A stretch of DNA of 64,000 nucleotides from Permianibacter fluminis (GTDB taxonomy: Bacteria > Pseudomonadota > Gammaproteobacteria > Enterobacterales > Permianibacteraceae), in contig NZ_JABMEG010000003.1 of NCBI RefSeq assembly GCF_013179735.1, forward strand, positions 124,001-188,000, written 5' to 3'. A model generated the notes under the pieces. It was given only the letters and a program-made list of their open reading frames with translations, did no database searches and had not been told where the DNA came from. Within the stretch, counting starts at the first letter, position 1. The number at the start of each line of letters is the position of its first letter. The position numbers and the translations under genes were made by a program. Positions 27,240 to 36,595 of the stretch are shown here, in pieces.

Positions 27240-29564
27240 ATGGTGGGGAAAATTGTGAAGTGGCTCGGTCGCCGCTGGCAGGGCCTGATGGCACTGTCGC
27301 TGGGGCGCGTGCTGAAATGGCTGCTGGCGGTCGTTGCTGCGCTGGTGCTGCTGGGGGCTGCCGGCTTTGCGTGGTTTGTGCTGTGGCCGGTACACAATAT
27401 TCCGGCGCTGGAACCTGTCGATGAATACGTCTACCTCGATCAGAACTGGGGTGAGGGTCAGCAAGCGGCCGGCCGCGAGCGTTATTACTACACCGGCCAG
27501 GGCGCGTCGATGCCGCAGGGGGCTTCGCTTGGCGCGGTCCGTTATGACTGGTTCGTCAAACTGGAGCTGCCGTTTTCCGAGCAACGCTTTGCCGACCCGG
27601 AACATCTGCGCAAATACCGCTTCATTGTCGATCCGCAGCCGACACCGGCCAACCCAGATCACTTGCCGGTTGGTTTCAGCAAGCATTTTGATCCCGGTGT
27701 TGGCGAATACGTGCTCGACATCAGCTGTGCGGCCTGCCATACCGGTGAAATTCATCAGCAAAAGGCCGGCAAGCGTTACGCCATTCGCATTGACGGTGGC
27801 CAGGCCATGCATGCGTTCACCGACATGTCGCGCGGCAGTTTTGCCCCGGTGCTGCTGGCCTCGCTGATCGACACCGTAATCAAGCCGTGGAAATTTGATC
27901 GCTTTGCCAAAAATGTTTTGGCCGAAGGCTATCCGACCGGCAAGCCGCAACTGAAAGCCGCGCTGTGGGCTTCGATCAAGGCGATGTTGGCCAGTGGTCA
28001 GAACAATCCATTGCGTAATCTGTATCCGGTGCACGAAGGTTTTGGCCGCACCGATGCGCTAGGCCGGATCGGCAATACCGCGTTTGGTGATCATCTGGTG
28101 CCGGCCAATTATCAGCAAGGCGATGCGCCAGTCAGCTATCCGTATCTGTGGAATATCTGGAAGTTCGACTGGGTTCAGTACAACGGCTCGGTGGCGCAGC
28201 CGCTGGCGCGCAATATCGGTGAAGCGCTCGGCGTCGGCGCCATCAATCCGCTGCGTAGCGACATGAACGAACCGCTGCCGGCTGCCGAACGCTTCCGTAG
28301 CAGCGTCGATATCGCGGCGCTGCAACGCATCGAACACAACCTGCAAAAGCTGACGCCACCGCGCTGGCCGGAAGCGCTGTTGGGCGCGATCGATCCGGTC
28401 AAGGCCGCGCAGGGTGAGATGCTGTTCAAGCAGCATTGTCAGGGTTGCCATGGCCCGCATCCGGCCGATGCCGCCCGCCAGCAGGCGAGCGCGCCGCTGA
28501 AGCCGTCGCCGGATCTGGAATGGCGCATTGAAGTGATTCCGCTGGAACATATCGGCACTGACCCGACCGCCGCAAAAGGTTTTATTGAACGCCATTACGA
28601 TCTGAGTGCCACCGGCCTCAGCAATGCCGACCTCAGTGCCGCACTGCGGCCGCTGTTCCAGCGTCAGCTGGCGCGCGATATTCGGTTCCGGCTGCGTGAG
28701 GTGATTGATCTGCGAACGCAGCAGCAGCGACCGCTCGGTGACTTGCCGACGCTGCTGGCAAACTACCCGGACCCCGATGCCAATGCCGTGTTGCAACTGC
28801 CGGTTGACGCGTTCCGGCAAATCGATGGCGCGCTGTCGGCCTTGCTACCGGCACCGGTGACTCTGACAGACGCACCGGCCGATCCGCTGAACTGCGATCT
28901 GGATTGCCACACCGCCAACCTGTTATGGAATGTCCGGCAAGCTGCGGCCGCCATCGAGCAGCGACTGGCCGCACTGGATGTCAAACATATCGATGAAGGC
29001 TTGGCGCTCAACATCACTGGCATTCTGATCAAGAACCGGTTCTATGCCGATTACGGCATCGATTACCCGACCCAGCAATGTCTGGAAGGTTTTGGCGCCC
29101 TCGATTTGCCGCAGGTGATCGCCGGTTACAAACCCAGGCCGCTGGAAGGCGTGTGGGCGACGCCACCGTTCCTGCATAACGGCTCGGTACCGACGCTGTA
29201 TCAAATGCTGCTGCCACCAGAACAGCGGGAGAAAAAATTCTTTGTCGGCCGCCGTGATTACGATCCGGTTCATGTCGGTTACCTGACCACGCCAGATGAA
29301 GACGGCGACGCCGACGGTTTCTGGCTTGATACCAGCATTCCCGGCAATCACAACAGCGGTCACGCATTTGCTGCCGATGCCACGCTCTGGCAACAGCATC
29401 TGCAGGATCCACAAGCCCATCCGTTGCCATCCGGAGTGATCGGGCCGGAGTTCAGTGACGAACAGCGCTACGCCATCATCGAATACCTGAAAGTGCACCG
29501 CGACCCGCCAACGCCCGCCGGCTATGAGCCGCCACAATGTCAGCTGTGGGGGCAATCACTGTGA
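27240..29564 (+). CDS. Membrane-anchored di-heme cytochrome c (peroxidase/RoxA-like family)
   Basis: 774 residues from ATG 27240, preceded by AAGGAG. One N-terminal helix (WLLAVVAALVLLGAAGFAWFV) anchors the protein in the inner membrane. Two heme c sites are present: CAACH at about residue 168 and CQGCH at about residue 401. The length, two widely spaced CxxCH motifs and LEGVWATPPFLHNGSVPTLY near the end match the large di-heme cytochrome c peroxidase-like family that includes rubber oxygenase RoxA. The reaction cannot be told: peroxidase or dioxygenase are both possible. It overlaps the patatin gene by 28 bases, so they form one operon. Confidence 0.82.
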   Translation: MVGKIVKWLGRRWQGLMALSLGRVLKWLLAVVAALVLLGAAGFAWFVLWPVHNIPALEPVDEYVYLDQNWGEGQQAAGRERYYYTGQGASMPQGASLGAVRYDWFVKLELPFSEQRFADPEHLRKYRFIVDPQPTPANPDHLPVGFSKHFDPGVGEYVLDISCAACHTGEIHQQKAGKRYAIRIDGGQAMHAFTDMSRGSFAPVLLASLIDTVIKPWKFDRFAKNVLAEGYPTGKPQLKAALWASIKAMLASGQNNPLRNLYPVHEGFGRTDALGRIGNTAFGDHLVPANYQQGDAPVSYPYLWNIWKFDWVQYNGSVAQPLARNIGEALGVGAINPLRSDMNEPLPAAERFRSSVDIAALQRIEHNLQKLTPPRWPEALLGAIDPVKAAQGEMLFKQHCQGCHGPHPADAARQQASAPLKPSPDLEWRIEVIPLEHIGTDPTAAKGFIERHYDLSATGLSNADLSAALRPLFQRQLARDIRFRLREVIDLRTQQQRPLGDLPTLLANYPDPDANAVLQLPVDAFRQIDGALSALLPAPVTLTDAPADPLNCDLDCHTANLLWNVRQAAAAIEQRLAALDVKHIDEGLALNITGILIKNRFYADYGIDYPTQQCLEGFGALDLPQVIAGYKPRPLEGVWATPPFLHNGSVPTLYQMLLPPEQREKKFFVGRRDYDPVHVGYLTTPDEDGDADGFWLDTSIPGNHNSGHAFAADATLWQQHLQDPQAHPLPSGVIGPEFSDEQRYAIIEYLKVHRDPPTPAGYEPPQCQLWGQSL

Positions 29565-31681
29565 TTCGCGCAACTGAAAACCAGAGCAACACGCCGATTG
29601 GCACATCGGTCAACACACCAATCGACGCACCTTCGTACAGCGCCGATTTTGCTGCGGTTGCCAGCGCCGAGCAGCAATGGTTGCAACAGCGCCGCGCGGC
29701 TGCCGGCGGTATTGCTGCCGAAGCGCCAACGGTCGGGCTGGCCTTGTCCGGCGGCGGTATCCGTTCGGCTTCATTCAATCTCGGCGTTTTGCAGGCGCTG
29801 CAGCGCAAAGGATTGCTGAGCCGCATCGATTATCTGTCGTCGGTGTCTGGCGGCGGTTATGTCGCGTCCTGTCTGAGTTGGCTGCGCAGCCAGTTTCCGT
29901 TTTCTGCCCGGCAGGAAATCGGCTCTTTGCCGCTCGCCAGTGGTCATGGCTCGGTGCTCGACTGGTTGCGCGCGCACGGCAGTTATCTGATTAGCGGTCG
30001 CGGCTTTTCCGGCTGGGCGCTGGCTGGCAGCATTTTGGCGGGCACTCTGCTGAATCTCATCGTGTTGCTGCCGCTGTTCTTGCTGCTTATCGGTGGCGCG
30101 AGCCGCGACTGGATTGCCTTGTCGTGGCCAGCCTCGCTTCATTTGCCCGGCGCTCATGCCCTGACCGGACACGACGGCTTCATGCTGCTGGTGCTGGCGG
30201 GAGTCGCAGCCTGGTTGTTGTATCTGCTGGCCATGCTGGTCTTTGCGCTCAGCACCGTATTGCCACCGTTGCGCCGGCTGACGGCCGATTTTTTCTTTCG
30301 CCGGTTGTTCGGCCGCTTGCTGGCCATCGGCGTGATTGGGCTTGCGGCCGGATTGCTGCCGGTGTTCACCGGCATTGAAGAAACCGTCATGCGCTATGTG
30401 CGGGTGGATGGTGCCGGTGAAATCGCTCGCCATCTGTCTTATTTGCTGCCGATGCTCGGTGGTGCCACCGCCATGTGGCGAGCCAACAAAAGTGGCGCCG
30501 GCACGGTCGCTGTGATCGGTCTTGGCTTGTTGCTGTACAGTTTTTTCACTCTGCTGTATCACCTCGCCAATCATACCGAGCTGATGTCGTCGTCGTTGTT
30601 CGTCGGCTGGTGCGCGCTGTCGCTGGTGCTGGCAATGGTGGTGGATATCAACGGCATTTCCATGCACAGCTATTATCGCGGCCGGTTGGCAGAAGCGTAT
30701 CTGCCGGTGGTGAAAACGGCCGATGCGGACACCAGCACGCGCTTGCCATTGCAGTTCCGCTTGGCGGAGCTAAGCCCGCAGTCCGGCTCGCCGCTGCATT
30801 TGATCAACACCACCCTGAACACCACCAGTTCCAATCAAGAAAAACTGCGCAGCCGCAACGGCGAGAACATGGTGCTGTCAGCGCTGTACTGCGGTTCGAC
30901 CAGCACCGGTTTTCGCCGCACGCAGGATTACCTGAACGGTGGCCTGACCCTGTCGACAGCGTTTTCGGTTTCCGGCGCCGCGGTTGATCCGGACATGTAT
31001 GCCACCAAGGCGCGGCCGATCAGTTTCCTGATGTCCCTGCTGAACATCCGGCTCGGCATCTGGACGCTGAACCCACGGACGCCGCCGCGCAAGCTGCGGT
31101 TGCCGGCCTGGTACCAATTGATTTTGCGCGAGATGCTGGGCGTGGGATTGGCCGAAACCCAAAAGCACATTCATCTGGCTGATGGCGGCCATTTCGAGAA
31201 TCTCGGCGTTTACGAATTACTGCGGCGGAATTGCCGTTACATCATCGTCAGCGATGCCGGCGCCGATCCGGATTGCACGCTGGCTGATCTCGGCAAGGCG
31301 GTGCAGCGGGCGCGGGCCGATTTCAACGTCGAAGTGGATATCGACGCCGATCGGTTCTACCGCGAACGTGGCGAGGCGCTGCGGCAACAGGTGCATGTGC
31401 TGGGCAACATCCGCTATGCCGATGGCAGCACCGGCCGCTTGCTGTATCTGAAGGCGATGCTGTCGGACAAACTGAGCGCCGATATCTACGGCTATTGGCG
31501 CAGCAATCCGGCGTTTCCGAATCAATCCACGGCCGATCAGTTCTATGACGAGCAGCAGTTCGATGCCTATCGTGAGCTGGGTCTGCAGCTGATGTGGGAG
31601 ATACTCGGCACGGCGGACAAGCCAACGATTGAAGCGCTGTTTGACCGAGCCAGTGAATTGAACGCGATGAACGCCGCATAG
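29537..31681 (+). CDS. Membrane patatin-like phospholipase
   Basis: 714 residues. The oxyanion-hole motif LALSGGGIRSASFNLGVLQAL is at about residues 74-94, and the nucleophile serine is in SSVSGGGYVAS. The partner aspartate is in LADGGHFENLGVYELLRR, near residue 547. Between them are several membrane helices, about residues 155-365. Patatins are serine lipid acyl hydrolases. The start overlaps the cytochrome gene by 28 bases without an obvious Shine-Dalgarno, so translation is probably coupled. The pairing of a di-heme cytochrome with a membrane patatin suggests joint action on a lipid-like substrate (inference). Confidence 0.88.
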   Translation: MSAVGAITVIRATENQSNTPIGTSVNTPIDAPSYSADFAAVASAEQQWLQQRRAAAGGIAAEAPTVGLALSGGGIRSASFNLGVLQALQRKGLLSRIDYLSSVSGGGYVASCLSWLRSQFPFSARQEIGSLPLASGHGSVLDWLRAHGSYLISGRGFSGWALAGSILAGTLLNLIVLLPLFLLLIGGASRDWIALSWPASLHLPGAHALTGHDGFMLLVLAGVAAWLLYLLAMLVFALSTVLPPLRRLTADFFFRRLFGRLLAIGVIGLAAGLLPVFTGIEETVMRYVRVDGAGEIARHLSYLLPMLGGATAMWRANKSGAGTVAVIGLGLLLYSFFTLLYHLANHTELMSSSLFVGWCALSLVLAMVVDINGISMHSYYRGRLAEAYLPVVKTADADTSTRLPLQFRLAELSPQSGSPLHLINTTLNTTSSNQEKLRSRNGENMVLSALYCGSTSTGFRRTQDYLNGGLTLSTAFSVSGAAVDPDMYATKARPISFLMSLLNIRLGIWTLNPRTPPRKLRLPAWYQLILREMLGVGLAETQKHIHLADGGHFENLGVYELLRRNCRYIIVSDAGADPDCTLADLGKAVQRARADFNVEVDIDADRFYRERGEALRQQVHVLGNIRYADGSTGRLLYLKAMLSDKLSADIYGYWRSNPAFPNQSTADQFYDEQQFDAYRELGLQLMWEILGTADKPTIEALFDRASELNAMNAA

Positions 31682-31718
31682 TTCGCGTAAGTGTTGGCGT
31701 AAAGCGTGTTGTTACCGG

Positions 31719-31748
31719 AAAAAATGGGAGCGGCGTTCGCCGCTCCCA
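31719..31748 (-). terminator. Intrinsic terminator after kmo
   Basis: 10-bp stem GGGAGCGGCG/CGCCGCTCCC (31726-31735 with 31738-31747), TT loop, with an A-run at its left that gives the U-tract for minus-strand transcripts. Confidence 0.8.
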
Positions 31749-31770
31749 ACTGTGTTGTTGTTCTTGGTGA

Positions 31771-33117
31771 TTAGCCCAGCTTTTGCCGAATCAGTTGTTC
31801 GGCCAAGATGTAGTCCACTTGCTCCGCTTGCTCGATCGGGTCGCAGAGCGCGGCCAGAATATCGTCATTGATCCGGCCGCGGCGCAGCGCTTCGGCATAC
31901 GGAATATGCTGGAACATCACCATCGAATAGCGCGGGCTGAATAGCTGCGGCCAGCGTTTCTCCAATTCGAAGCCAACGGTTTTCTTCAATTGGAATTTCG
32001 GATCGCGTACCGTCGCCCGCATCTCGACATAGTTTTCCTGGGCCATCAGGGCAATCGCTTCGCCATTGGGTTTGCGTGCCGCCGCGTAAGCGGCGAAAAC
32101 CGGCTGCCAGTTGTCGTGGTGCTCGTCGAGCAGACGGTTCAGATCAAAACAGTCTTCAAAACCACAATTCATGCCCTGACCGTGGAACGGAACAATGGCG
32201 TGCGCGGCATCGCCGATCAATAGCGCCTTGTTCTGCACATACCAGTTCGGGCAATGCACGGTGCCGAGGAAGCCGGTCGGGTTACGGAAGTAAGTCTCGG
32301 CCGCATCCGGCATCAGTTTCAGTGCGTCGGCAAAATTCTGTTCGAAGAAGCGGGTGAAGCTGGCGTGGTCATGGAGCGCGGCAAAACTGACCGCACCCTG
32401 ATCCGGGGCAAACAGCGTCATCGTGAAGCTGCCATCGTTGTTTGGCAGGCCGATCATCATGAAATCGCCTCGCGGCCAGATGTGCAGCGCTTCCTTTTCG
32501 ATGCGGAAGCTGCCGTTGGCGCCGGCAGCAATATTTAGCTCTTTATAAGAGTGGAACAGCTTCTCTTCGATGCTGGCCTTGCCGTGCAGCGCATCGATGG
32601 CCTTTCGCACCACCGAGCCGCCGCCATCGGCACCGATCAGCAGCTCGAAGTGATGCGGCTGCTGGGCGCCGGTTTGTTCGTGCTTGAGCAGAATGCGTTG
32701 CTGGTTGAAGTCAATCTGCTCGATGCCAGTCTCGAACACAATTTTGACTTTGCCGGTTGCTTCCGCGGCCGTCATCAGCAGCTTGTTCAGCTCGCCGCGG
32801 GAGACCGAGTAGATCACTTCGTGCGGCTGCTGGCCGTATGGAACCAACTGGGTCTGGCCCTGTTCGTCGTGCAGCATCCGGCCTTTCATCGGAATGATGA
32901 TGTCGCGAACCTGCTGCATCAGCCCGAGCTCTTCCAGCGGCCGAATGCCCCGGTTGGCCAGCGCCAGATTGATCGAGCGGCCGGCGCTGATGGCCGCGGT
33001 GCGCATGTCGGGACGCTTTTCGATTATCGTCACGTCGTAGCCGCGACGGGCCAGATAAACCGCCAGCAGCGAGCCGACCAGACCGGCGCCGATCAGAGTG
33101 ATGTGTTGTGGTTTCAT
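31771..33117 (-). CDS. kmo: Kynurenine 3-monooxygenase
   Basis: FAD-dependent aromatic hydroxylase of 448 residues converting L-kynurenine to 3-hydroxykynurenine with NADPH and O2. The FAD-binding GAGLVGSLLAVYLARRGYDV, the GADGGGSVVRKAI motif and LLIGDAAHAIVPFHGQGMNCGFED are intact. The length and FHGQGMNCGFEDC context match Kmo. It is the last gene of the kynurenine operon and ends at the hairpin at 31719. GGAGAG lies upstream of the ATG. Separated from kynU by 205 bases that contain an inverted-repeat element. Confidence 0.95.
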   Translation of the reverse strand: MKPQHITLIGAGLVGSLLAVYLARRGYDVTIIEKRPDMRTAAISAGRSINLALANRGIRPLEELGLMQQVRDIIIPMKGRMLHDEQGQTQLVPYGQQPHEVIYSVSRGELNKLLMTAAEATGKVKIVFETGIEQIDFNQQRILLKHEQTGAQQPHHFELLIGADGGGSVVRKAIDALHGKASIEEKLFHSYKELNIAAGANGSFRIEKEALHIWPRGDFMMIGLPNNDGSFTMTLFAPDQGAVSFAALHDHASFTRFFEQNFADALKLMPDAAETYFRNPTGFLGTVHCPNWYVQNKALLIGDAAHAIVPFHGQGMNCGFEDCFDLNRLLDEHHDNWQPVFAAYAAARKPNGEAIALMAQENYVEMRATVRDPKFQLKKTVGFELEKRWPQLFSPRYSMVMFQHIPYAEALRRGRINDDILAALCDPIEQAEQVDYILAEQLIRQKLG

Positions 33118-33185
33118 TCCATTTCTCTCCGCGTTTATGCGGTCAGCAAAAAAATTTTGATGATCGGCTGGCGGCTTCGGTCACC

Positions 33186-33276
33186 AACCACCCCCATCCC
33201 CTCCTTGACAAGGAGGGGAGCAAGACACGCCAGCCAATCCAATCCCCCTCCTTTTCAAGGAGGGGTTAGGGGTGGT
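33186..33276. repeat. Inverted-repeat element between kynU and kmo
   Basis: Left arm 33186-33218 and right arm 33244-33276 are near-identical inverted copies. Each holds the palindrome CCCCTCCTTG.CAAGGAGGGG and ends outward in AACCACCCC. The same arm sequence bounds the element at 44868-45064, so it is a dispersed family rather than a local terminator. No coding capacity; a non-autonomous (MITE/REPIN-like) element is the best description. Confidence 0.8.
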
Positions 33277-33322
33277 TGAGCGCCATCGATGCGGTAGTGG
33301 CAAAACGCGCCAGCGCTATCAT

Positions 33323-34594
33323 TCAACCCTGCGCCGTCTTCTTCAGGATCTGTACAAAGCGCCAGACATCTTCAAAGCTGTTGTACAGCGGCGCCGGTGC
33401 TGCGCGCATCACGTTGGGTTCGCGAAAATCGCAGGTGACGCCCTGATCTTCCAGCTTTTGTTGCACCTGCTTGGCGCTCTGGCCGTGCAGCTTCACCGTC
33501 AGCGACAATTGGGCTCCGTGCCGACGCGGTTCATACGGCGTCAGCACATGAATGGCGTCACCGAGTTCCTGCTCCAACAGCCAGCGCAGGTAGCCGGTCA
33601 GCTCCAGTGACTTTTTCCGCAGCGGATGCATGCCGCCCGCCGCCATGAAGGTGTCGAGCGAGGCACGCACGGCCGCCAGCGACAGAATGGGTGGATTCGA
33701 TAACTGCCAGGCTTCCGCAGTTGGAATCGGATCGAATTCCGGACCCATCTGGAAGCGAATCGATTTGTTCTGGCCCCACCAGCCGTGGAAGCGCGGCAGC
33801 GTCTGGCCAAGATGTTTTTCGTGAACAAAAGCGCCAGCCACCGAGCCGGGACCGCTGTTCAAATACTTGTACGAACACCAGGCGGCAAAGTCGACATTCC
33901 AGTCGTGCAGGTTGAGCACGATATTGCCGACCGCATGCGCCAAATCAAAGCCGACGGTGGCACCGACGGCGTGACCGGCTTCGCTGATCGCGGCCATGTC
34001 GAGCACTTCACCGGTGTAGTACTGCACACCCGGCAGCAGCACCAGTGCCAGCTGTTTACCTTCGCGTTTGATGAGCTCAACCAGATCTTCCTGACGCAGG
34101 CAGTCTTCGCCGGCGCGCGGCTTGGCCAGCACCAGTGCTTCTTTGGGATCAAGACCATGGAAGCGCAGCTGCGATTCGACCGCATAGTGATCCGACGGGA
34201 AAGCGTGGTCCTCAATCAGGATCTTGTATCGCTCTTTGCTCGGCCGGTAAAAGCTGACCATCAGCAAGTGCAGATTGACGGTAAGCGAGTTCATGCAAAT
34301 CACTTCCTGCGGCAAGGCGCCGACCAGCTGGGCCGAAGCCTCGGTCAGGAATTCGTGATAGGGCAGCCAGGAATGTTTGGCCGCGAAATGGCCTTTGACG
34401 CCCATTTGCTGCCAGTCTTTCAGCAATTCATCGACATAGTCAGCGGTGCGCTTCGGTTGCAGACCGAGCGAGTTGCCGCACAGATAGATTTCATCGTGGC
34501 CTTGATGGCGCGGAATGTGAAACTGGTTGCGCATCCCATGCAGCGGGTCGGCACCGTCGAGTTTCTGGGCAAAAGCGAGATTGTTCTCAAGCAT
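33323..34594 (-). CDS. kynU: Kynureninase
   Basis: PLP enzyme of 423 residues cleaving 3-hydroxykynurenine to 3-hydroxyanthranilate and alanine (or kynurenine to anthranilate). Motifs: YLCGNSLGLQPKRTADYV, FDLAHAVGNIVLNLHDWNVDFA and WCSYKYLNSGPGSVAGAFVHE, which includes the PLP lysine. Length matches the family. GGAGAA precedes the ATG. The cyclase gene is 89 bases upstream. Confidence 0.96.
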   Translation of the reverse strand: MLENNLAFAQKLDGADPLHGMRNQFHIPRHQGHDEIYLCGNSLGLQPKRTADYVDELLKDWQQMGVKGHFAAKHSWLPYHEFLTEASAQLVGALPQEVICMNSLTVNLHLLMVSFYRPSKERYKILIEDHAFPSDHYAVESQLRFHGLDPKEALVLAKPRAGEDCLRQEDLVELIKREGKQLALVLLPGVQYYTGEVLDMAAISEAGHAVGATVGFDLAHAVGNIVLNLHDWNVDFAAWCSYKYLNSGPGSVAGAFVHEKHLGQTLPRFHGWWGQNKSIRFQMGPEFDPIPTAEAWQLSNPPILSLAAVRASLDTFMAAGGMHPLRKKSLELTGYLRWLLEQELGDAIHVLTPYEPRRHGAQLSLTVKLHGQSAKQVQQKLEDQGVTCDFREPNVMRAAPAPLYNSFEDVWRFVQILKKTAQG

Positions 34595-34683
34595 GGCAGT
34601 TCTCCATCGACAGCGATCGGTGTGGTGAGTCGGAGCAATACAGATTCAAGGCAAACGCCGCTGGCGCTTGCGTGCAGACAGGT

Positions 34684-35511
34684 TCAGGCATGGTCTGGCT
34701 CCAGTGGCAGCAGAAAAGGCCTGCTCGGTGCCGCATCCAGCTCGAATGCCGGCAATTGCAAATTGAGCAGATAAAGACCGTCGCGCAGGCTGTCCGGGAC
34801 AAACACCATTTCGGTGACGGTGCGCTGTAGCGCCGCTGTGGGTGCCGGACCATGACTGTCTTCGGCAACCTCCCAGAACAGGTGATGCGCGGTCAGATGA
34901 CCGTTGTCGTGCATTTTGTCCAGCGACGGAAAATCGACCAGCAAATGCTGAACACCGCGCAGGCGCAAGTACTGCATTGCTTCGCGGGTGAAAAATGGCG
35001 GTTGATGGCTGTCGCCGTAGCGCGCCGTCTGTTTGTCGCGACCGTTTGGCAAGGTGCGCACGACCAGTGCCGCCAGCCAGTCATTGCCGATGCCATCCAG
35101 CGCCCGCTGCAGCGTCACCTGCGTGATGACCTGATCAGCCGGCGCCAGCACCGGCGTGTAGTGATCGCTGCACTGATTGGCGGCGACCGGGTTGACCGAA
35201 ATCAGAGTTGCCGGCACCAGCAAATCGCGGGCGCTGCGATTGATCGAATGCAGCTCATTGACGATGTGGCTGACCGATTCGGTATGGGTGCCGTTGCAAT
35301 GCGGATTCAAGCTCAGCTCCGGCACATTGCAGCTGCCGCCACGCCGGGTATCGCCGACCCAATCACCGGCCTGCATCGGTTTGGCCTGGGCGGTCGCCGC
35401 GCCAAAATGGTTTGGCTGCGGGCCGTTGAAGTGCAAGGGAATGGCCAGCGATACCGCTTCACTCAAGCGGACGGCAAACCGTTGCCCTGCCAACTGCATC
35501 GTGAGTTTCAT
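34684..35511 (-). CDS. Cyclase-family hydrolase, putative N-formylkynurenine formamidase
   Basis: 275-residue cyclase-fold protein, the KynB structural family. The metal-site region reads NPHCNGTHTESVSHIVNE, which keeps the GTH core and histidines of HxGTHxDxPxH but has E for D and S for P. By position among kynurenine genes it probably releases formate from N-formylkynurenine (inference). At 275 residues it is longer than classical KynB (about 210), with insertions in the middle. It could instead hydrolyse another pathway amide. Confidence 0.75.
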   Translation of the reverse strand: MKLTMQLAGQRFAVRLSEAVSLAIPLHFNGPQPNHFGAATAQAKPMQAGDWVGDTRRGGSCNVPELSLNPHCNGTHTESVSHIVNELHSINRSARDLLVPATLISVNPVAANQCSDHYTPVLAPADQVITQVTLQRALDGIGNDWLAALVVRTLPNGRDKQTARYGDSHQPPFFTREAMQYLRLRGVQHLLVDFPSLDKMHDNGHLTAHHLFWEVAEDSHGPAPTAALQRTVTEMVFVPDSLRDGLYLLNLQLPAFELDAAPSRPFLLPLEPDHA

Positions 35512-35554
35512 GTGCTCGTTCTTTCCTAAAAGTCAGCCGGTCTTTCCCAAATCA

Positions 35555-36583
35555 TCAGCCGAGGAAATGGCCTTTCGGCAAGTTCAGCCATTCCAGCGCC
35601 GTGCCGTGCAACAAGCGGGCGCGAATGGCGTCGTCATCGAAGGTTTCACGGATCAGTTTGCCCGGCAGCAATTCACCGAGCGGGAACGGGTAATCGGTGC
35701 CGAGCGCGAGGCGATCGGCGCCGAGCAGATCGACGACATATTTCAACGCCAGCGGATCGTGCACCAGCGTATCGAGGTAAATGCGCTTCAGGTAATCACG
35801 CGGGTTGACGTTGTTGTCAACGGCGCACAGATCCGGCCGCGCTTCGAAACCATGGCTGATGCGACCAATGGTGTGCGGGAAACTGCCGCCACCATGGGCA
35901 AATGCAACTCGCAGCCGCGGCAGCTTTTCCAGCACGCCGCCGAACATCATCGAGGTGATTGCCAGACAGGTTTCAGCCGGCATGCCGACCAGCCATTGCG
36001 CCCAGTACTGACCCAGTCGATTTACGCCATTGCTGTTCTGGCTGAACATGTCCCAGGGATGGACAAACACACAGGCGTTCAGATCTTGTGCTGCAGCAAA
36101 AATATCGAACAGCGCCGGATCGTTGAGGTTCATGCCATTGACGTTGGAACCGATCTGGATGCCGGGAAACTTCAGCTCCCTGACGCAGCGCTCCAGCTCT
36201 TGAATGGCGAGCTTGCTGTCCTGCATCGGCACGGTACCGAGCCCGACAAAGCGGCGCGGGTGATCAGCGACAACGCAGGCAATGTGATCATTCAGCAGCC
36301 GTGACAAATCAAGCGCGTGCTCCGGCTTGGCCCAGTAGCTGAACATGACCGGCACGGTCGACAGCACCTGGATGTGCACGCCGTGTTGATCGCACTCCTG
36401 CAGGCGCACCGGACCGTCCCAGCAGTTGCTGTCGATTTTGCGGAAGAACTTGCCATCCTGAACCATGTTGGCGCAGCCGGGGCCGCAATGCTCCAGCTGG
36501 ATGAAGCCGCCATAGCCGTAACGCTCTTTCAGGTTCGGCCAATCGCGCGGCAGGATATGGGTGTGGATGTCGATAGTTAGCAT
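35555..36583 (-). CDS. 2-amino-3-carboxymuconate-6-semialdehyde decarboxylase
   Basis: Amidohydrolase-family zinc decarboxylase of 342 residues (ACMSD). The HxH site is DIHTHILP at the N-terminus, HPWDMF lies near residue 170, and FAHGGGSFP and [11 protein letters not shown] carry later metal ligands. It converts the dioxygenase product to 2-aminomuconate semialdehyde, steering carbon to catabolism and away from spontaneous quinolinate formation. Lies 43 bases upstream of the cyclase gene and 12 bases after the unknown secreted protein gene. Confidence 0.93.
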   Translation of the reverse strand: MLTIDIHTHILPRDWPNLKERYGYGGFIQLEHCGPGCANMVQDGKFFRKIDSNCWDGPVRLQECDQHGVHIQVLSTVPVMFSYWAKPEHALDLSRLLNDHIACVVADHPRRFVGLGTVPMQDSKLAIQELERCVRELKFPGIQIGSNVNGMNLNDPALFDIFAAAQDLNACVFVHPWDMFSQNSNGVNRLGQYWAQWLVGMPAETCLAITSMMFGGVLEKLPRLRVAFAHGGGSFPHTIGRISHGFEARPDLCAVDNNVNPRDYLKRIYLDTLVHDPLALKYVVDLLGADRLALGTDYPFPLGELLPGKLIRETFDDDAIRARLLHGTALEWLNLPKGHFLG

Positions 36584-36595
36584 TTTGGTTTTGCT

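Noticed and set aside
33186-33276. CRISPR-like repeat-spacer arrangement
   Set aside because: Only two arms in inverted, not direct, orientation; no spacers and no cas genes.
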